The notes beneath the pieces are model-generated. The model had not been told where the DNA came from. It did not search any database and worked only from the letters and a program-made list of their open reading frames with translations. A program made the translations under genes and the position numbers. This document shows positions 25,717 through 33,255 of a stretch of 64,000 nt of DNA, piece by piece. Numbering within the stretch: the stretch's first letter is position 1; every line of letters begins with the position of its first letter. This DNA is from CAZYXZ01 sp964651395 (GTDB lineage: Bacteria; Actinomycetota; Actinomycetes; BP-191), in the NCBI GenBank assembly GCA_964651395.1, contig CAZYXZ010000002.1:59448-123447 (forward strand), in the 5' to 3' direction.

Positions 25717-26754
25717 ATGCGTCCCCGTCGCGTGCTGATCACCGGCGTCTCCCGGTTCTTCGGGGGACGGCTGGCCGGCCTGCTCGCCGCCGACCCGGAC
25801 ATCGAGCAGGTCATCGGCGTCGACACCGTGCCTCCCAAGGCCGACCTCGGTCGCACCCAGTTCGTCCGCGCGGACATCCGCAACCCGCTCATCGCCAAGG
25901 TCATCGCGACCAGCGAGGTCGACACGGTCGTGCACCTCAACCTCATCGCGACGCCGCTCACCGCCGGCGGCCGCACGGCGATGAAGGAGATCAACGTCAT
26001 CGGCACGATGCAGCTGCTCGCCGCGTGCCAGAAGTCGCCGACGCTGCAGAAGCTGGTGGTGAAGTCGACCACGGCGGTCTACGGCAGCTCACCGAAGGAC
26101 CCGGCGCTGTTCACCGAGGACATGGAGCCGCGGCGGCTGCCCTCCTCCGGCTACGCCAAGGACTCAGTGGAGGTCGAGGGCTACGTGCGCGGCTTCGGTC
26201 GGCGCCGGCCGGACGTGAGCCTGACGATGCTCCGCTTCACGAACTTCATCGGCCCGGCGGTCGACACGCCGCTGACCCGTTACTTCGCGCTGCCGGTCGT
26301 GCCGACGGTGTTCGGCTTCGACCCGCGCATCCAGCTCTGCCACGAGGACGACGCGCTCGAGGTGCTGCGGCTGGCCACGCTGGAGGACCGGACCGGGACC
26401 TTCAACGTCGGCGGCGAAGGTGTGCTGCTGTCCTCGCAGGCGATCCGGCGAGCGGGCCGCGTGGCCATCAAGGTGCCCTCCCCGCTGGTCAGCCAGGTCG
26501 GCCAGCTGTTCCGCACGCTGGGCCTCGTCGACTTCTCGCCCGAGCAGATGCACTTCCTCGAGCACGGCCGCGTCGCGGACATGACGCGCCTGCACGAGCA
26601 GTTCGGCTACCGGCCCCGCTACACGACCATCGAGGCGTTCGACGACTTCGTGCGCACGCGGGGCGCCGCGCGACGCCTCTACACGCCGGAGATGGTGGAG
26701 ACGGCCGAGCGCATGGTGCTCGACCGCGTGAGCCGGGTGGCCGCCCGTGCCTGA
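25717..26754 (+). CDS. NAD-dependent epimerase/dehydratase-like (extended SDR) protein
   Basis: A 345-residue extended short-chain dehydrogenase-like protein with a Rossmann start VLITGVSRFFGGRLAG (6-21), where the last Gly of GxxGxxG is shifted. The usual catalytic YxxxK is altered: the segment reads GYAKDSVE (145-152), with Tyr146 followed by Lys148, and Ser at +4. It may therefore bind a nucleotide without classical SDR chemistry. The gene overlaps the following acyltransferase by eight bases. The pair lies close to bldN, as I recall it does in Streptomyces, but no function is established. Confidence 0.75.
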   Translation: MRPRRVLITGVSRFFGGRLAGLLAADPDIEQVIGVDTVPPKADLGRTQFVRADIRNPLIAKVIATSEVDTVVHLNLIATPLTAGGRTAMKEINVIGTMQLLAACQKSPTLQKLVVKSTTAVYGSSPKDPALFTEDMEPRRLPSSGYAKDSVEVEGYVRGFGRRRPDVSLTMLRFTNFIGPAVDTPLTRYFALPVVPTVFGFDPRIQLCHEDDALEVLRLATLEDRTGTFNVGGEGVLLSSQAIRRAGRVAIKVPSPLVSQVGQLFRTLGLVDFSPEQMHFLEHGRVADMTRLHEQFGYRPRYTTIEAFDDFVRTRGAARRLYTPEMVETAERMVLDRVSRVAARA

Positions 26755-27715
26755 GGCCCGCGTGATCCCGCTCAACGCCAAGTCCGCGGACGGCGACGTC
26801 CCCGTCCGCGAGCGTCGCAAGGGCAAGCCGGCCGACAGCGGCACGCCGGTCGCCCTGACCGAGCCGCCCGTCGTCGCGGACTGGGAGCGCAAGCTGGCCG
26901 GCGGCCTGGCCTTCCTGCGCCGGCGGCTGACCGGGGAGTACCCGATCGACGAGTTCGGCTTCGACCCGGAGCTGACCGAGGCCGTCTTCATGAACGCCGT
27001 CCGGCCGCTCTACAAGAAGTACTTCCGGATCGAGGCCAAGGGGCTGCACAACGTGCCGAGCACGGGCGGCGCGCTCATCGTCGCCAACCACTCCGGCACG
27101 CTGCCGCTCGACGCCATCGGCGTGTCGTTGCCGCTGCTCGACGACCACCCAGCCCATCGGCACCTGCGCATGCTCGGCGCCGACCTGGTCTTCTCCATGC
27201 CGCTGCTGGCGCCGCTGGCCCGCAAGGCCGGCCACACGCTGGCCTGCAACGCCGACGCGGAGCGGCTGCTGGCCAACGGCGAGCTGGTCGGCGTCTGGCC
27301 GGAGGGCTTCAAGGGCATCGGCAAGCCGTTCAGCGAGCGCTACAAGCTGCAGCGGTTCGGCCGTGGCGGGTTCGTCTCGGCCGCGCTGCGCACCGGCGTG
27401 CCGATCATCCCCTGCTCGATCGTCGGGGCCGAGGAGATCTACCCGATGATCGGCAACGTGAAGACGCTGGCCCGGATCATCGGCGTCCCCTACGTCCCGA
27501 TCACGCCGACGTTCCCGCTGCTCGGGCCGCTGGGTCTGATCCCGCTCCCGTCGAAGTGGCTGATCGAGTTCGGCGAGCCGATCCCGACCGACCAGCTCGG
27601 CTCCGCCGCGGCCGAGGACCCGATGGTGGTCTTCAACATCACCGACCAGGTGCGCGAGACCATCCAGCAGACGCTCTACAAGCTGCTCATGCAGCGCCGG
27701 TCGGTCTTCTTCTAG
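26747..27715 (+). CDS. Lysophospholipid acyltransferase family (PlsC-like) protein
   Basis: A 322-residue acyltransferase. The catalytic block is NHSGTLPLDA (His115, Asp122), an HX6D spacing in place of the usual HX4D, and the acceptor-site block is VWPEGFKGIGKPFSERY near residue 190. No clear N-terminal membrane helix is present; residues 1-45 are polar and basic. It probably acylates a lysolipid or glycolipid at the membrane face. GTG 26747 overlaps the SDR stop by eight bases, indicating coupled expression. It is convergent with the HAD gene (seven bases apart). Confidence 0.8.
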   Translation: MPEARVIPLNAKSADGDVPVRERRKGKPADSGTPVALTEPPVVADWERKLAGGLAFLRRRLTGEYPIDEFGFDPELTEAVFMNAVRPLYKKYFRIEAKGLHNVPSTGGALIVANHSGTLPLDAIGVSLPLLDDHPAHRHLRMLGADLVFSMPLLAPLARKAGHTLACNADAERLLANGELVGVWPEGFKGIGKPFSERYKLQRFGRGGFVSAALRTGVPIIPCSIVGAEEIYPMIGNVKTLARIIGVPYVPITPTFPLLGPLGLIPLPSKWLIEFGEPIPTDQLGSAAAEDPMVVFNITDQVRETIQQTLYKLLMQRRSVFF

Positions 27716-27722
27716 GACGGCC

Positions 27723-28610
27723 CTAGCGCGCCGCCCTGCGGCGCTTGTAGGCGAGGGCACCGAACACGCCGCCCACGACGGCTCCGGTGGTGGCCGCCGC
27801 CGGTACGCCGACGATCACCGCCTTGCGGCCGGTCCGGAAGTCCTTGATCTCCCAGCCGTGCTCCTTGGCGTGCGCCTTGAGCTCGGGGTCGGGGTTCACG
27901 GCCACCGCCGTCCCGACCACGGAGAGCATCGGGATGTCGTTGCTGGAGTCGCTGTACGCCGTGCACCGGGCCAGGTCCAGGCCCTCCCGGACGGCCAGGG
28001 CGCGCACGGCCTCGGCCTTCGCCGGGCCGTGCAGCGGCTCGCCGACCAGCCGGCCCGTGTACTTGCCGTCGCGGACCTCCGAGACGGTGCCCAGCGCGCC
28101 CGTGAGCGCCAGCCGGTGGGCGATGATGTTGGCCAGCTCGACCGGCGTCGCGGTGACCAGCCAGACCCGCTGGCCGGCGTCCAGGTGCTGCTGGGCGAGG
28201 GCCCGGGTGCCGGAGTAGATCCGGTCCGCGATCAGCTCGTCGTAGATCTCCTCGCCGTAGCCGACGATCTCGGCGACCTCGCGGCCCGCGACCAGGCCGA
28301 GGGCGGTCTCCCGCGCCTCGCTGACCGCGTCGAGGTCCTCGCTGCCGCCGAAGCGGAACTTCAGCTGCTGCCAGCCGAACCGGACCAGGTCCTTCGTGGT
28401 GATGAACTTCCGCGCGGCCATGCCCTTGCCGAAGAAGTAGATCGACGCGCCGCCCATCATCGTGTTGTCCACGTCGAAGAACGCGGCGGCCGTCCGGTCG
28501 GCGGGGACCTCGAGGGCGGCCTCGACCTCGGCGGCCGCGGCGGACGCGAGACCGGTGGCGACGTGCGTCGCCTGCTCCTCCTCCGCCGTACGGCGCCGTC
28601 GCAGTCTCAC
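27723..28610 (-). CDS. HAD-IB family phosphatase (SerB-like)
   Basis: A 295-residue phosphatase with motif I FFDVDNTMMGG (nucleophile Asp), motif II VTATP, and motif IV YSDSSNDIPML. The C-terminus holds a Gly/Ala-rich helix followed by KRRR, possibly a membrane anchor. I choose GTG 28610: the longer frame to 28640 would begin inside the stem of the terminator at 28639-28674 and use its T-run as codons. Homologues in bldN regions of Actinobacteria are described as HAD-IB hydrolases related to phosphoserine phosphatase or lysophospholipid enzymes; the substrate is not known. Confidence 0.8.
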   Translation of the reverse strand: MRLRRRRTAEEEQATHVATGLASAAAAEVEAALEVPADRTAAAFFDVDNTMMGGASIYFFGKGMAARKFITTKDLVRFGWQQLKFRFGGSEDLDAVSEARETALGLVAGREVAEIVGYGEEIYDELIADRIYSGTRALAQQHLDAGQRVWLVTATPVELANIIAHRLALTGALGTVSEVRDGKYTGRLVGEPLHGPAKAEAVRALAVREGLDLARCTAYSDSSNDIPMLSVVGTAVAVNPDPELKAHAKEHGWEIKDFRTGRKAVIVGVPAAATTGAVVGGVFGALAYKRRRAAR

Positions 28611-28638
28611 GACGTGAACGCTATAGGAGTCGCAAAAC

Positions 28639-28674
28639 ACTGAAGCCCCCCGCCGTGAGGCGGGGGGCTTCAGT
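28639..28674 (-). terminator. Strong intrinsic terminator of the LPXTG surface-protein gene
   Basis: A perfect 16-bp stem (28674-28659 with 28654-28639) closes a four-base loop and is followed on the minus strand by TGTTTTGC. GC-rich stem plus T-run is a classic rho-independent terminator. It lies 18 bases past the surface-protein stop and separates it from the HAD gene. Confidence 0.9.
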
Positions 28675-28691
28675 GGTCAGATCAGCGGTTC

Positions 28692-30050
28692 TTAGATCTC
28701 CGCGAGGCGACGGCGGCGGGCCACCAGCGCCATGCCGGCCAGACCGGTACCCAGGACTGCGAAGAGCGGGAGCTCAGCGCCAGTGCGGGGCAGCGGGCGT
28801 GCCGGGGGCTTGACGACCGGGACCGGCTTCGCGACGCGAGCCGCGTTGACGGCCGTACCGGCCGGGACCAGCTGGATGCCCACGAGCGGCTTGAGGGCCT
28901 TCAGCGGGTTCACGATGATGCCCAGACCCTCAGAGGAGGACGAGGCGAACTTGCCGTTGGGGTCGACGTTGACGACCTTCTGGCCGGTCAGGATCTTCAC
29001 GCCGGCGACGTCGAGGAGACCGTTGACGGTGCCGATGACCTGCTGGAAGGCGTCGTTCAGGGCGCCCAGCGGAAGCGTGTTGCCACCGATGGAGCCGGTG
29101 AGGCCGTTCGAGCCCAGGGCCAGGTTGAGGATGTCGCCGACCTTGATGTTGAGGATGTCGGTCGTGGTGTCGGCAGCAGCCGAACCCTTCGAGCCACCCG
29201 CGGTGGAGAAGGAGCGGGTCTTGATCGCGTCGATGGTCACGAGGCCACCGAGCACGGTCAGGGCCGGCGTGTCCTTGCCGCCGAGAGACGCGAACGCCTC
29301 GGACGTCATGGCCTCGCCCTTGCGGGTGATCGTGTTCGAGGACTCGATCAGGTTCAGACCGAGCAGCGCGTCATCGGCGGAGAGGTTCCCGATGAGGCTG
29401 GTCAGGTTGTCCACGAGCGGGTTGACCTGGTCGAGCACCGGCTGAAGCACCGGGGTGACCGGCGTGCTGTTCAGCAGGCCGAGGACCGTGTCGACGACCG
29501 GGGTGACCTGGTCGGTCACGCTGGACAGGAGGTCCTCCTTCAGCAGCGGCAGCGCGCTCGTGAGCGCACCCATGCCGATGCGGAGGGTGGCCAGCTGCGA
29601 GGACGAGGAGCTCGTCAGCACGGAGCTGGTCGCCTCAGGCGCGACGGTCGACTTGATGTTGCCCAGTCCGAGGGTGACCAGGCCCAGCAGCTGCTGGGTC
29701 GGCAGGATCGCGTCGGACTTCTCCAGCACGGTGGTGAGGCTGGCGAGGACTTCCTTGTTGATCAGCGTGCCGTTGCCCAGGGTCGACTTGCCGACCGACT
29801 CGAGCGCGCCGTTGAGGCTCTTCAGCGCGTTGCCGTCGGTGAGCGAGATGTCCTGGACGATGCTCGGCACACCCGGGATCGGAAGGTTGACCTCGATGTG
29901 AATCGCGGCCGCCTTCGCGGTGCCCCCGAATACGTCTGGGATCTGGACGGGCAGTGCCTGCGCCGACCCCCCAGTCATGGCGACGGCGAATGCCGCCGGT
30001 ACGAGGGTGAGGGCTGTGAGCCGCGCCCCCCGCTTTGCGAATGTGGCCAT
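28692..30050 (-). CDS. LPXTG-type surface protein (predicted sortase substrate)
   Basis: A 452-residue exported protein with a signal peptide (basic MATFAKRGAR, hydrophobic core, cleavage near AQA at about 35) and a C-terminal sorting signal: LPRTG (420-424), a hydrophobic stretch, then RRRR. The body is rich in Leu, Ser, Thr, Val and Asn with helical, hydrophobic-patterned repeats (LLGLVTLGLG, LLGLLNSTPV). ATG 30050 is chosen because GGAGGT lies seven bases upstream and the signal peptide then begins normally. A BldN-like promoter lies about 100 bases upstream. It is probably cell-wall linked and possibly developmentally expressed. Confidence 0.8.
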   Translation of the reverse strand: MATFAKRGARLTALTLVPAAFAVAMTGGSAQALPVQIPDVFGGTAKAAAIHIEVNLPIPGVPSIVQDISLTDGNALKSLNGALESVGKSTLGNGTLINKEVLASLTTVLEKSDAILPTQQLLGLVTLGLGNIKSTVAPEATSSVLTSSSSSQLATLRIGMGALTSALPLLKEDLLSSVTDQVTPVVDTVLGLLNSTPVTPVLQPVLDQVNPLVDNLTSLIGNLSADDALLGLNLIESSNTITRKGEAMTSEAFASLGGKDTPALTVLGGLVTIDAIKTRSFSTAGGSKGSAAADTTTDILNIKVGDILNLALGSNGLTGSIGGNTLPLGALNDAFQQVIGTVNGLLDVAGVKILTGQKVVNVDPNGKFASSSSEGLGIIVNPLKALKPLVGIQLVPAGTAVNAARVAKPVPVVKPPARPLPRTGAELPLFAVLGTGLAGMALVARRRRLAEI

Positions 30051-30148
30051 GTACCCGACCTCCGTCTGTGCCGGCCCTGGTCCGGCGCCCGAATGGAACT
30101 TACGTGCCGATCCGGCGCCCCCCCACGGGAGAGCCATCGACGTAGCCC

Positions 30149-30177
30149 GTAACGACTACTTCGTCGGACCGGTTACG
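30149..30177 (-). promoter_or_regulatory. BldN-type promoter candidate for the LPXTG protein
   Basis: On the minus strand CGTAAC (30177-30172) and CGTTAC (30154-30149) are separated by 17 bases. This matches my recollection of the Streptomyces BldN consensus (CGTAAC / CGTTGA) except in the last two -10 positions. The two hexamers also form an inverted repeat (CCCGTAAC/GTTACGGG). Farther upstream GGTCAC occurs twice (30198-30203, 30209-30214), one helical turn apart. Confidence 0.55.
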
Positions 30178-30285
30178 GGGCTGCTTGAGATTGTGCGGGT
30201 CACCGATCGGTCACAGACGCTCAAATGCGGACATTGTCGCGTGGGCGTTATCAAAGCGATATCGAACCTGGCCAGAAGTGCCTAG

Positions 30286-31482
30286 TTAGAGCGGCGCGGC
30301 CTTGCCCAGCGGGACCGGGACCGGCAGTGGTGAGGGGAGCAGCTTCTTGACCTCGTTGAGCAGGTCCTCGACGGTCTGGCCGATCGGGTCGGGCAGCAGC
30401 GGGAGCTGGCCTCCGCCGCCCTCCGAGGGGCTGGGCGACGGCGTCGGCGACGGCTCCGGGTTGTTCGAGTCGCCCGGATCCGGGGTCTCCTGCGGGCCGG
30501 GCGTGGGCGCCGGCGACGGCGTACCGGCGCAGTCGCAGGGCGTGGGGCCGAGCGCGTCGGAGGTCGGGGACGGCGCCGGCTGCGGCTCGGGTTGCGGCGT
30601 CGCACCCGGCGTGGGGTCGACGTCCGGGGGCGCGCAGGCCTGGCCGCAGATGCCGTAGGTGATCAGCGCCGTGGCCCGCTGCTGGACCTCGGTGACCAGC
30701 GCCAAGGAGGTCTGGGCGGTCGGCCGGGCCTCGACCGGGATCTCGAACAGCAGCTGGTACAGGCCGCGCTGCTGCCGGTCCGCGAACGAGGAGAGCACCT
30801 GCAACGGCTCGGTCGAGCGCTCGTCGTCGTCCTCGTACGCCTTGGTCAGGAGCTGGCTGCCGCGGCGGGTGTCGCGGTTCATGTCGGCCAGCGCGCGGGC
30901 GATGCGGTCGGCGCGGCTGCCGCCCAGGGCGACCGGGCTGCCCGCCACGCCGGCCATCGGCACGGGGGACAGGGCGGCGGTGATGTCCTTGTTGGCCAGC
31001 TGCGCGACCTCGGCCAGGCGGGTCTCGGCGTGCTGGAGGTAGCGCTTGCCCTGGTTGACGGGGTTGCGGGCGAAGGAGAGCTGGATGCCCTCCGCGCTGC
31101 GCTTCAGGCCGTAGAAGGGGTCGCCGGGGAGCGAGCGCTGGCTCGCCGTCGTCACACCCGCGATGGCGACGACGGCCGCCATGCCGGCGGCGGCCGCGGC
31201 CATGCCCCGCTGCACGCGCCAGTGGTCGACCCAGACGCGCGCACGGTCCCAGGTGGTGGCCGGTGCGAGCTCGGCGGGCGCCACCGTCGCGACGGCGACC
31301 AGGCGCGTGCGCAGCGCGTCGCGGAACTGGGGGGTGGGTCCGAGGGGCAGGGCGCGCAGCTGCTCGGCGAGGGCCAGCAACGGCGCCATCGCGGGGTCCG
31401 CGGCGAGGCTCGGGGACAGCGGTCCCTCGAGCGCCACGGCGAACTCCCGTGCGCGACGTGACTGGGCCGGGCGCATCCTCAC
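30286..31482 (-). CDS. rsbN: DUF5667 membrane anti-sigma factor (RsbN-like)
   Basis: A 398-residue single-pass membrane protein following the bldN-type gene, the position of RsbN in Streptomyces, where it binds and restrains BldN. The N-terminal cytosolic part (1-90) would hold the sigma-binding region. A helix spans about 95-115 (GMAAAAAGMAAVVAIAG). Then comes the DUF5667 domain (LPGDPFYGLKRSAEGIQLSF and following) and a long Pro/Ser/Thr extracellular tail (about 285-370). Start is GTG 31482 or ATG 31476; AAGGAGG lies at 31493-31487. Function by synteny and domain. Confidence 0.8.
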   Translation of the reverse strand: MRMRPAQSRRAREFAVALEGPLSPSLAADPAMAPLLALAEQLRALPLGPTPQFRDALRTRLVAVATVAPAELAPATTWDRARVWVDHWRVQRGMAAAAAGMAAVVAIAGVTTASQRSLPGDPFYGLKRSAEGIQLSFARNPVNQGKRYLQHAETRLAEVAQLANKDITAALSPVPMAGVAGSPVALGGSRADRIARALADMNRDTRRGSQLLTKAYEDDDERSTEPLQVLSSFADRQQRGLYQLLFEIPVEARPTAQTSLALVTEVQQRATALITYGICGQACAPPDVDPTPGATPQPEPQPAPSPTSDALGPTPCDCAGTPSPAPTPGPQETPDPGDSNNPEPSPTPSPSPSEGGGGQLPLLPDPIGQTVEDLLNEVKKLLPSPLPVPVPLGKAAPL

Positions 31483-31501
31483 AACCCCTCCTTCCCCACG
31501 G

Positions 31502-31529
31502 CCAACGACTCGGTAACGAAACGGTTACG
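31502..31529 (-). promoter_or_regulatory. BldN-type promoter candidate for rsbN
   Basis: On the minus strand CGTAAC (31529-31524), a 16-base spacer and CGTTGG (31507-31502) closely match the BldN consensus as I recall it. It lies 20 bases before the rsbN start codon, between bldN and rsbN, implying that BldN drives its own anti-sigma factor. Confidence 0.65.
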
Positions 31530-31570
31530 GCGGAATCGGGCGATTTCCTTCCCAACCGCCACGAATCCCC

Positions 31571-32650
31571 TCACTGGACGAGCTCCCTCGGCAGCAGGCG
31601 GGCGAGGGATCGCACGGCGCGGTACTGGAGCGCCTTGATGGCACCTTCGGTCTTGCCCATGGCCAGCGCGGTCTCCGTGACGGACATGCCCTGCAGGAAA
31701 CGGAGGACGACGCATTCCTGCTGCTCGGAGTTCAGCTGCTTGACGGCGCTGATCAGCCGCTCGTTGGTCATCGCGTCGAGGACCTCGCCCTCGGGGCCGT
31801 CCTGGGCCCGGTCCGCCTCGAGCATGTCGGCGGTGGCGATCTCCAGGCGGTAGCGGCCGGACTTGAAGTGGTCCGCGATCAGGTTCCGGGCGATGGTGAC
31901 CAGCCAGGCGGCGAAGTCGCGCCCCTGCCAGCTGAACGAGGAGATCCGCCGTAGCGCGCGGAGGAACGTCTCGCTGACCAGGTCCTCGGTCAGGGTCTGT
32001 GTGCCGACGCGGTAGTAGACGTAGCGGTAGATGAGATCGACGTAGCGGTCGTAGAGCTCGCCGAACGCGATCGCGTCGCCGGTCTGCGCCCGGGCCACGA
32101 TGGCCATGACGTCCGGGCCCTCGGCGGTCTCCTCGAACGGCGTCTGCACCGGCGGCGCCGTGAGCACCTCCGGCGCCGACAGCATCGACCCGTCGAGCAG
32201 GGACAGCCCGGCGTCCTCCCCACCGCCCTTCCGCGCCTTCGGGACGCGGCCGGCGCGCGGGGCCCTGGTCGGCTCCGGCACCGGGTCTACCAGCACCTCC
32301 GGCTGCCAGACGGGAGCGGATAGGGGAGCGCGCTCGGGCGCCGGCTCGCCCGGGGGCTCCACCTCGCCCGGCTCGGACCCGGATGGCTCGGACCCGGATG
32401 GCTCGGACCCGGCGGGCTCGGACTCGGCCTGCTGGAGAGCGCGGTCACCGACTGCGAGCTCGGCCAGTGCGGCGGTCAGGTCGAGGCCCGGCGCGATGAC
32501 CGGGCCGTTCGGCGACGCCGGCTCCGACGACGCGGTGGCCGGCTCGTCGGTCAGCGCGGGCACCTCGGGCACGTGGTGGAACGCGAGGAGCGCGCGCAGC
32601 TCGGCGAAGCCGTCGGAGTCGGGCCCGAAGCGCGGGCCGGGGCGGGTCAC
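31571..32650 (-). CDS. bldN: BldN-family ECF RNA polymerase sigma factor
   Basis: A 359-residue sigma factor. Residues about 190-355 carry regions 2 and 4 with FGELYDRYVDLIYRYVYYRVG, RDFAAWLVTIARNLIADHFK and ECVVLRFLQGMSVTETALAM, very close to Streptomyces BldN. Residues 1-185 form a long extension, low in complexity (SEPSGSEPSGSEP), opening with GFAELRALLAFHHV, similar to the processed pro-region of BldN. In Streptomyces BldN controls aerial development genes. Start is GTG 32650. A 15-base tandem repeat in the DNA (about 32372-32416) encodes the SEPSG repeats. The rsbN-like gene follows. Confidence 0.88.
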   Translation of the reverse strand: MTRPGPRFGPDSDGFAELRALLAFHHVPEVPALTDEPATASSEPASPNGPVIAPGLDLTAALAELAVGDRALQQAESEPAGSEPSGSEPSGSEPGEVEPPGEPAPERAPLSAPVWQPEVLVDPVPEPTRAPRAGRVPKARKGGGEDAGLSLLDGSMLSAPEVLTAPPVQTPFEETAEGPDVMAIVARAQTGDAIAFGELYDRYVDLIYRYVYYRVGTQTLTEDLVSETFLRALRRISSFSWQGRDFAAWLVTIARNLIADHFKSGRYRLEIATADMLEADRAQDGPEGEVLDAMTNERLISAVKQLNSEQQECVVLRFLQGMSVTETALAMGKTEGAIKALQYRAVRSLARLLPRELVQ

Positions 32651-32668
32651 GACCTCATGGTTTCGCCG

Positions 32669-32758
32669 CTACCGCTGGTTCAGGATCTGCTGGAGGCCGA
32701 AGGCGAGCACGATGGAGGCGAGCAGCACCAGGACGCCGATGGCGGTGGGGGTGCGCAC
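32669..32758 (-). CDS. 29-residue single-helix membrane peptide upstream of bldN
   Basis: A short ORF starting at GTG 32758 encodes VRTPTAIGVLVLLASIVLAF followed by GLQQILNQR: one hydrophobic helix with basic ends. It has a full AAGGAGG ribosome site (32770-32764) five bases before the start, which is better than most genes here. It ends 18 bases before the bldN start, so it is likely co-transcribed. No family recognised. It could be a membrane regulator or leader peptide; chance is not excluded. Confidence 0.5.
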   Translation of the reverse strand: MRTPTAIGVLVLLASIVLAFGLQQILNQR

Positions 32759-32830
32759 GCGGTCCTCCTTCAGGCGCGACGAGACGGGCTTCGCCGCGCG
32801 GGGACATCGTACGGGGGCGCGCGCCGGACC

Positions 32831-33202
32831 TCAGTCGAGGTCGAGGCCCAGCCGGTCCAGTTCTCGCTCCAGGACCGCGAGTCCTTCCAGCTTGGCCAGG
32901 CAGAGCGACACGCCCGCGTCCTCGGCCTCGCGCCGAACGGCGGCGTCGACGTAGGCCGTGTAGAGGATGACCGACTGCTCGGGGTTCGCGGCGCGGATCA
33001 GTCGCGTCGACTCGAGCCCGTCGAGGACCGGCATGCGCAGGTCCATGACGACGACGTCAGGATTGGTGCTCGCCGCCATGGTGACCGCCTCGGCGCCGTC
33101 GTGCGCCTGGCCGACGACCGCGAAGCCGTCGAAGGTCAGCATCTCCGCGAGCATGCTGCGGACGTGGTCCGTGTCGTCCACGACGAGAACGCTGACGGGC
33201 AT
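32831..33202 (-). CDS. Stand-alone response regulator receiver protein
   Basis: A 123-residue CheY-like domain with no output domain. All phosphorylation residues are present: acidic Asp9 and Asp10, phospho-acceptor Asp54 in VVVMDLRMP, Thr82 in ILYTAYVD and Lys104. The kinase partner is not in the window. It is divergent from the PBP gene and lies upstream of the small membrane peptide and bldN on the same strand, 72 bases before the peptide start, so it may be transcribed with them. A role in signalling to the BldN module is speculative. Confidence 0.85.
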   Translation of the reverse strand: MPVSVLVVDDTDHVRSMLAEMLTFDGFAVVGQAHDGAEAVTMAASTNPDVVVMDLRMPVLDGLESTRLIRAANPEQSVILYTAYVDAAVRREAEDAGVSLCLAKLEGLAVLERELDRLGLDLD

Positions 33203-33243
33203 GAGGGGCCTCCGGGTCGGTCAGGTCAATGTAGGTCGCCGGG

Positions 33244-33255
33244 TACCCTCGCCGT
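33244..33255 (+). promoter_or_regulatory. Leaderless-type promoter, -10 TACCCT six bases before the GTG
   Basis: TACCCT (33244-33249) is followed by six bases and then the PBP start GTG 33256. It is identical in hexamer and spacing to the site at 9722. Confidence 0.5.

Noticed and set aside
27713..27727. Terminator CTAGG-N5-CCTAG between acyltransferase and HAD genes
   Set aside because: The stem is five base pairs with no T-run on either side.
32372..32416. Tandem 15-base repeat that could suggest a CRISPR or VNTR element
   Set aside because: Repeats are direct, in frame, without spacers, and encode the SEPSG repeats of the sigma-factor extension. No CRISPR array was found anywhere.
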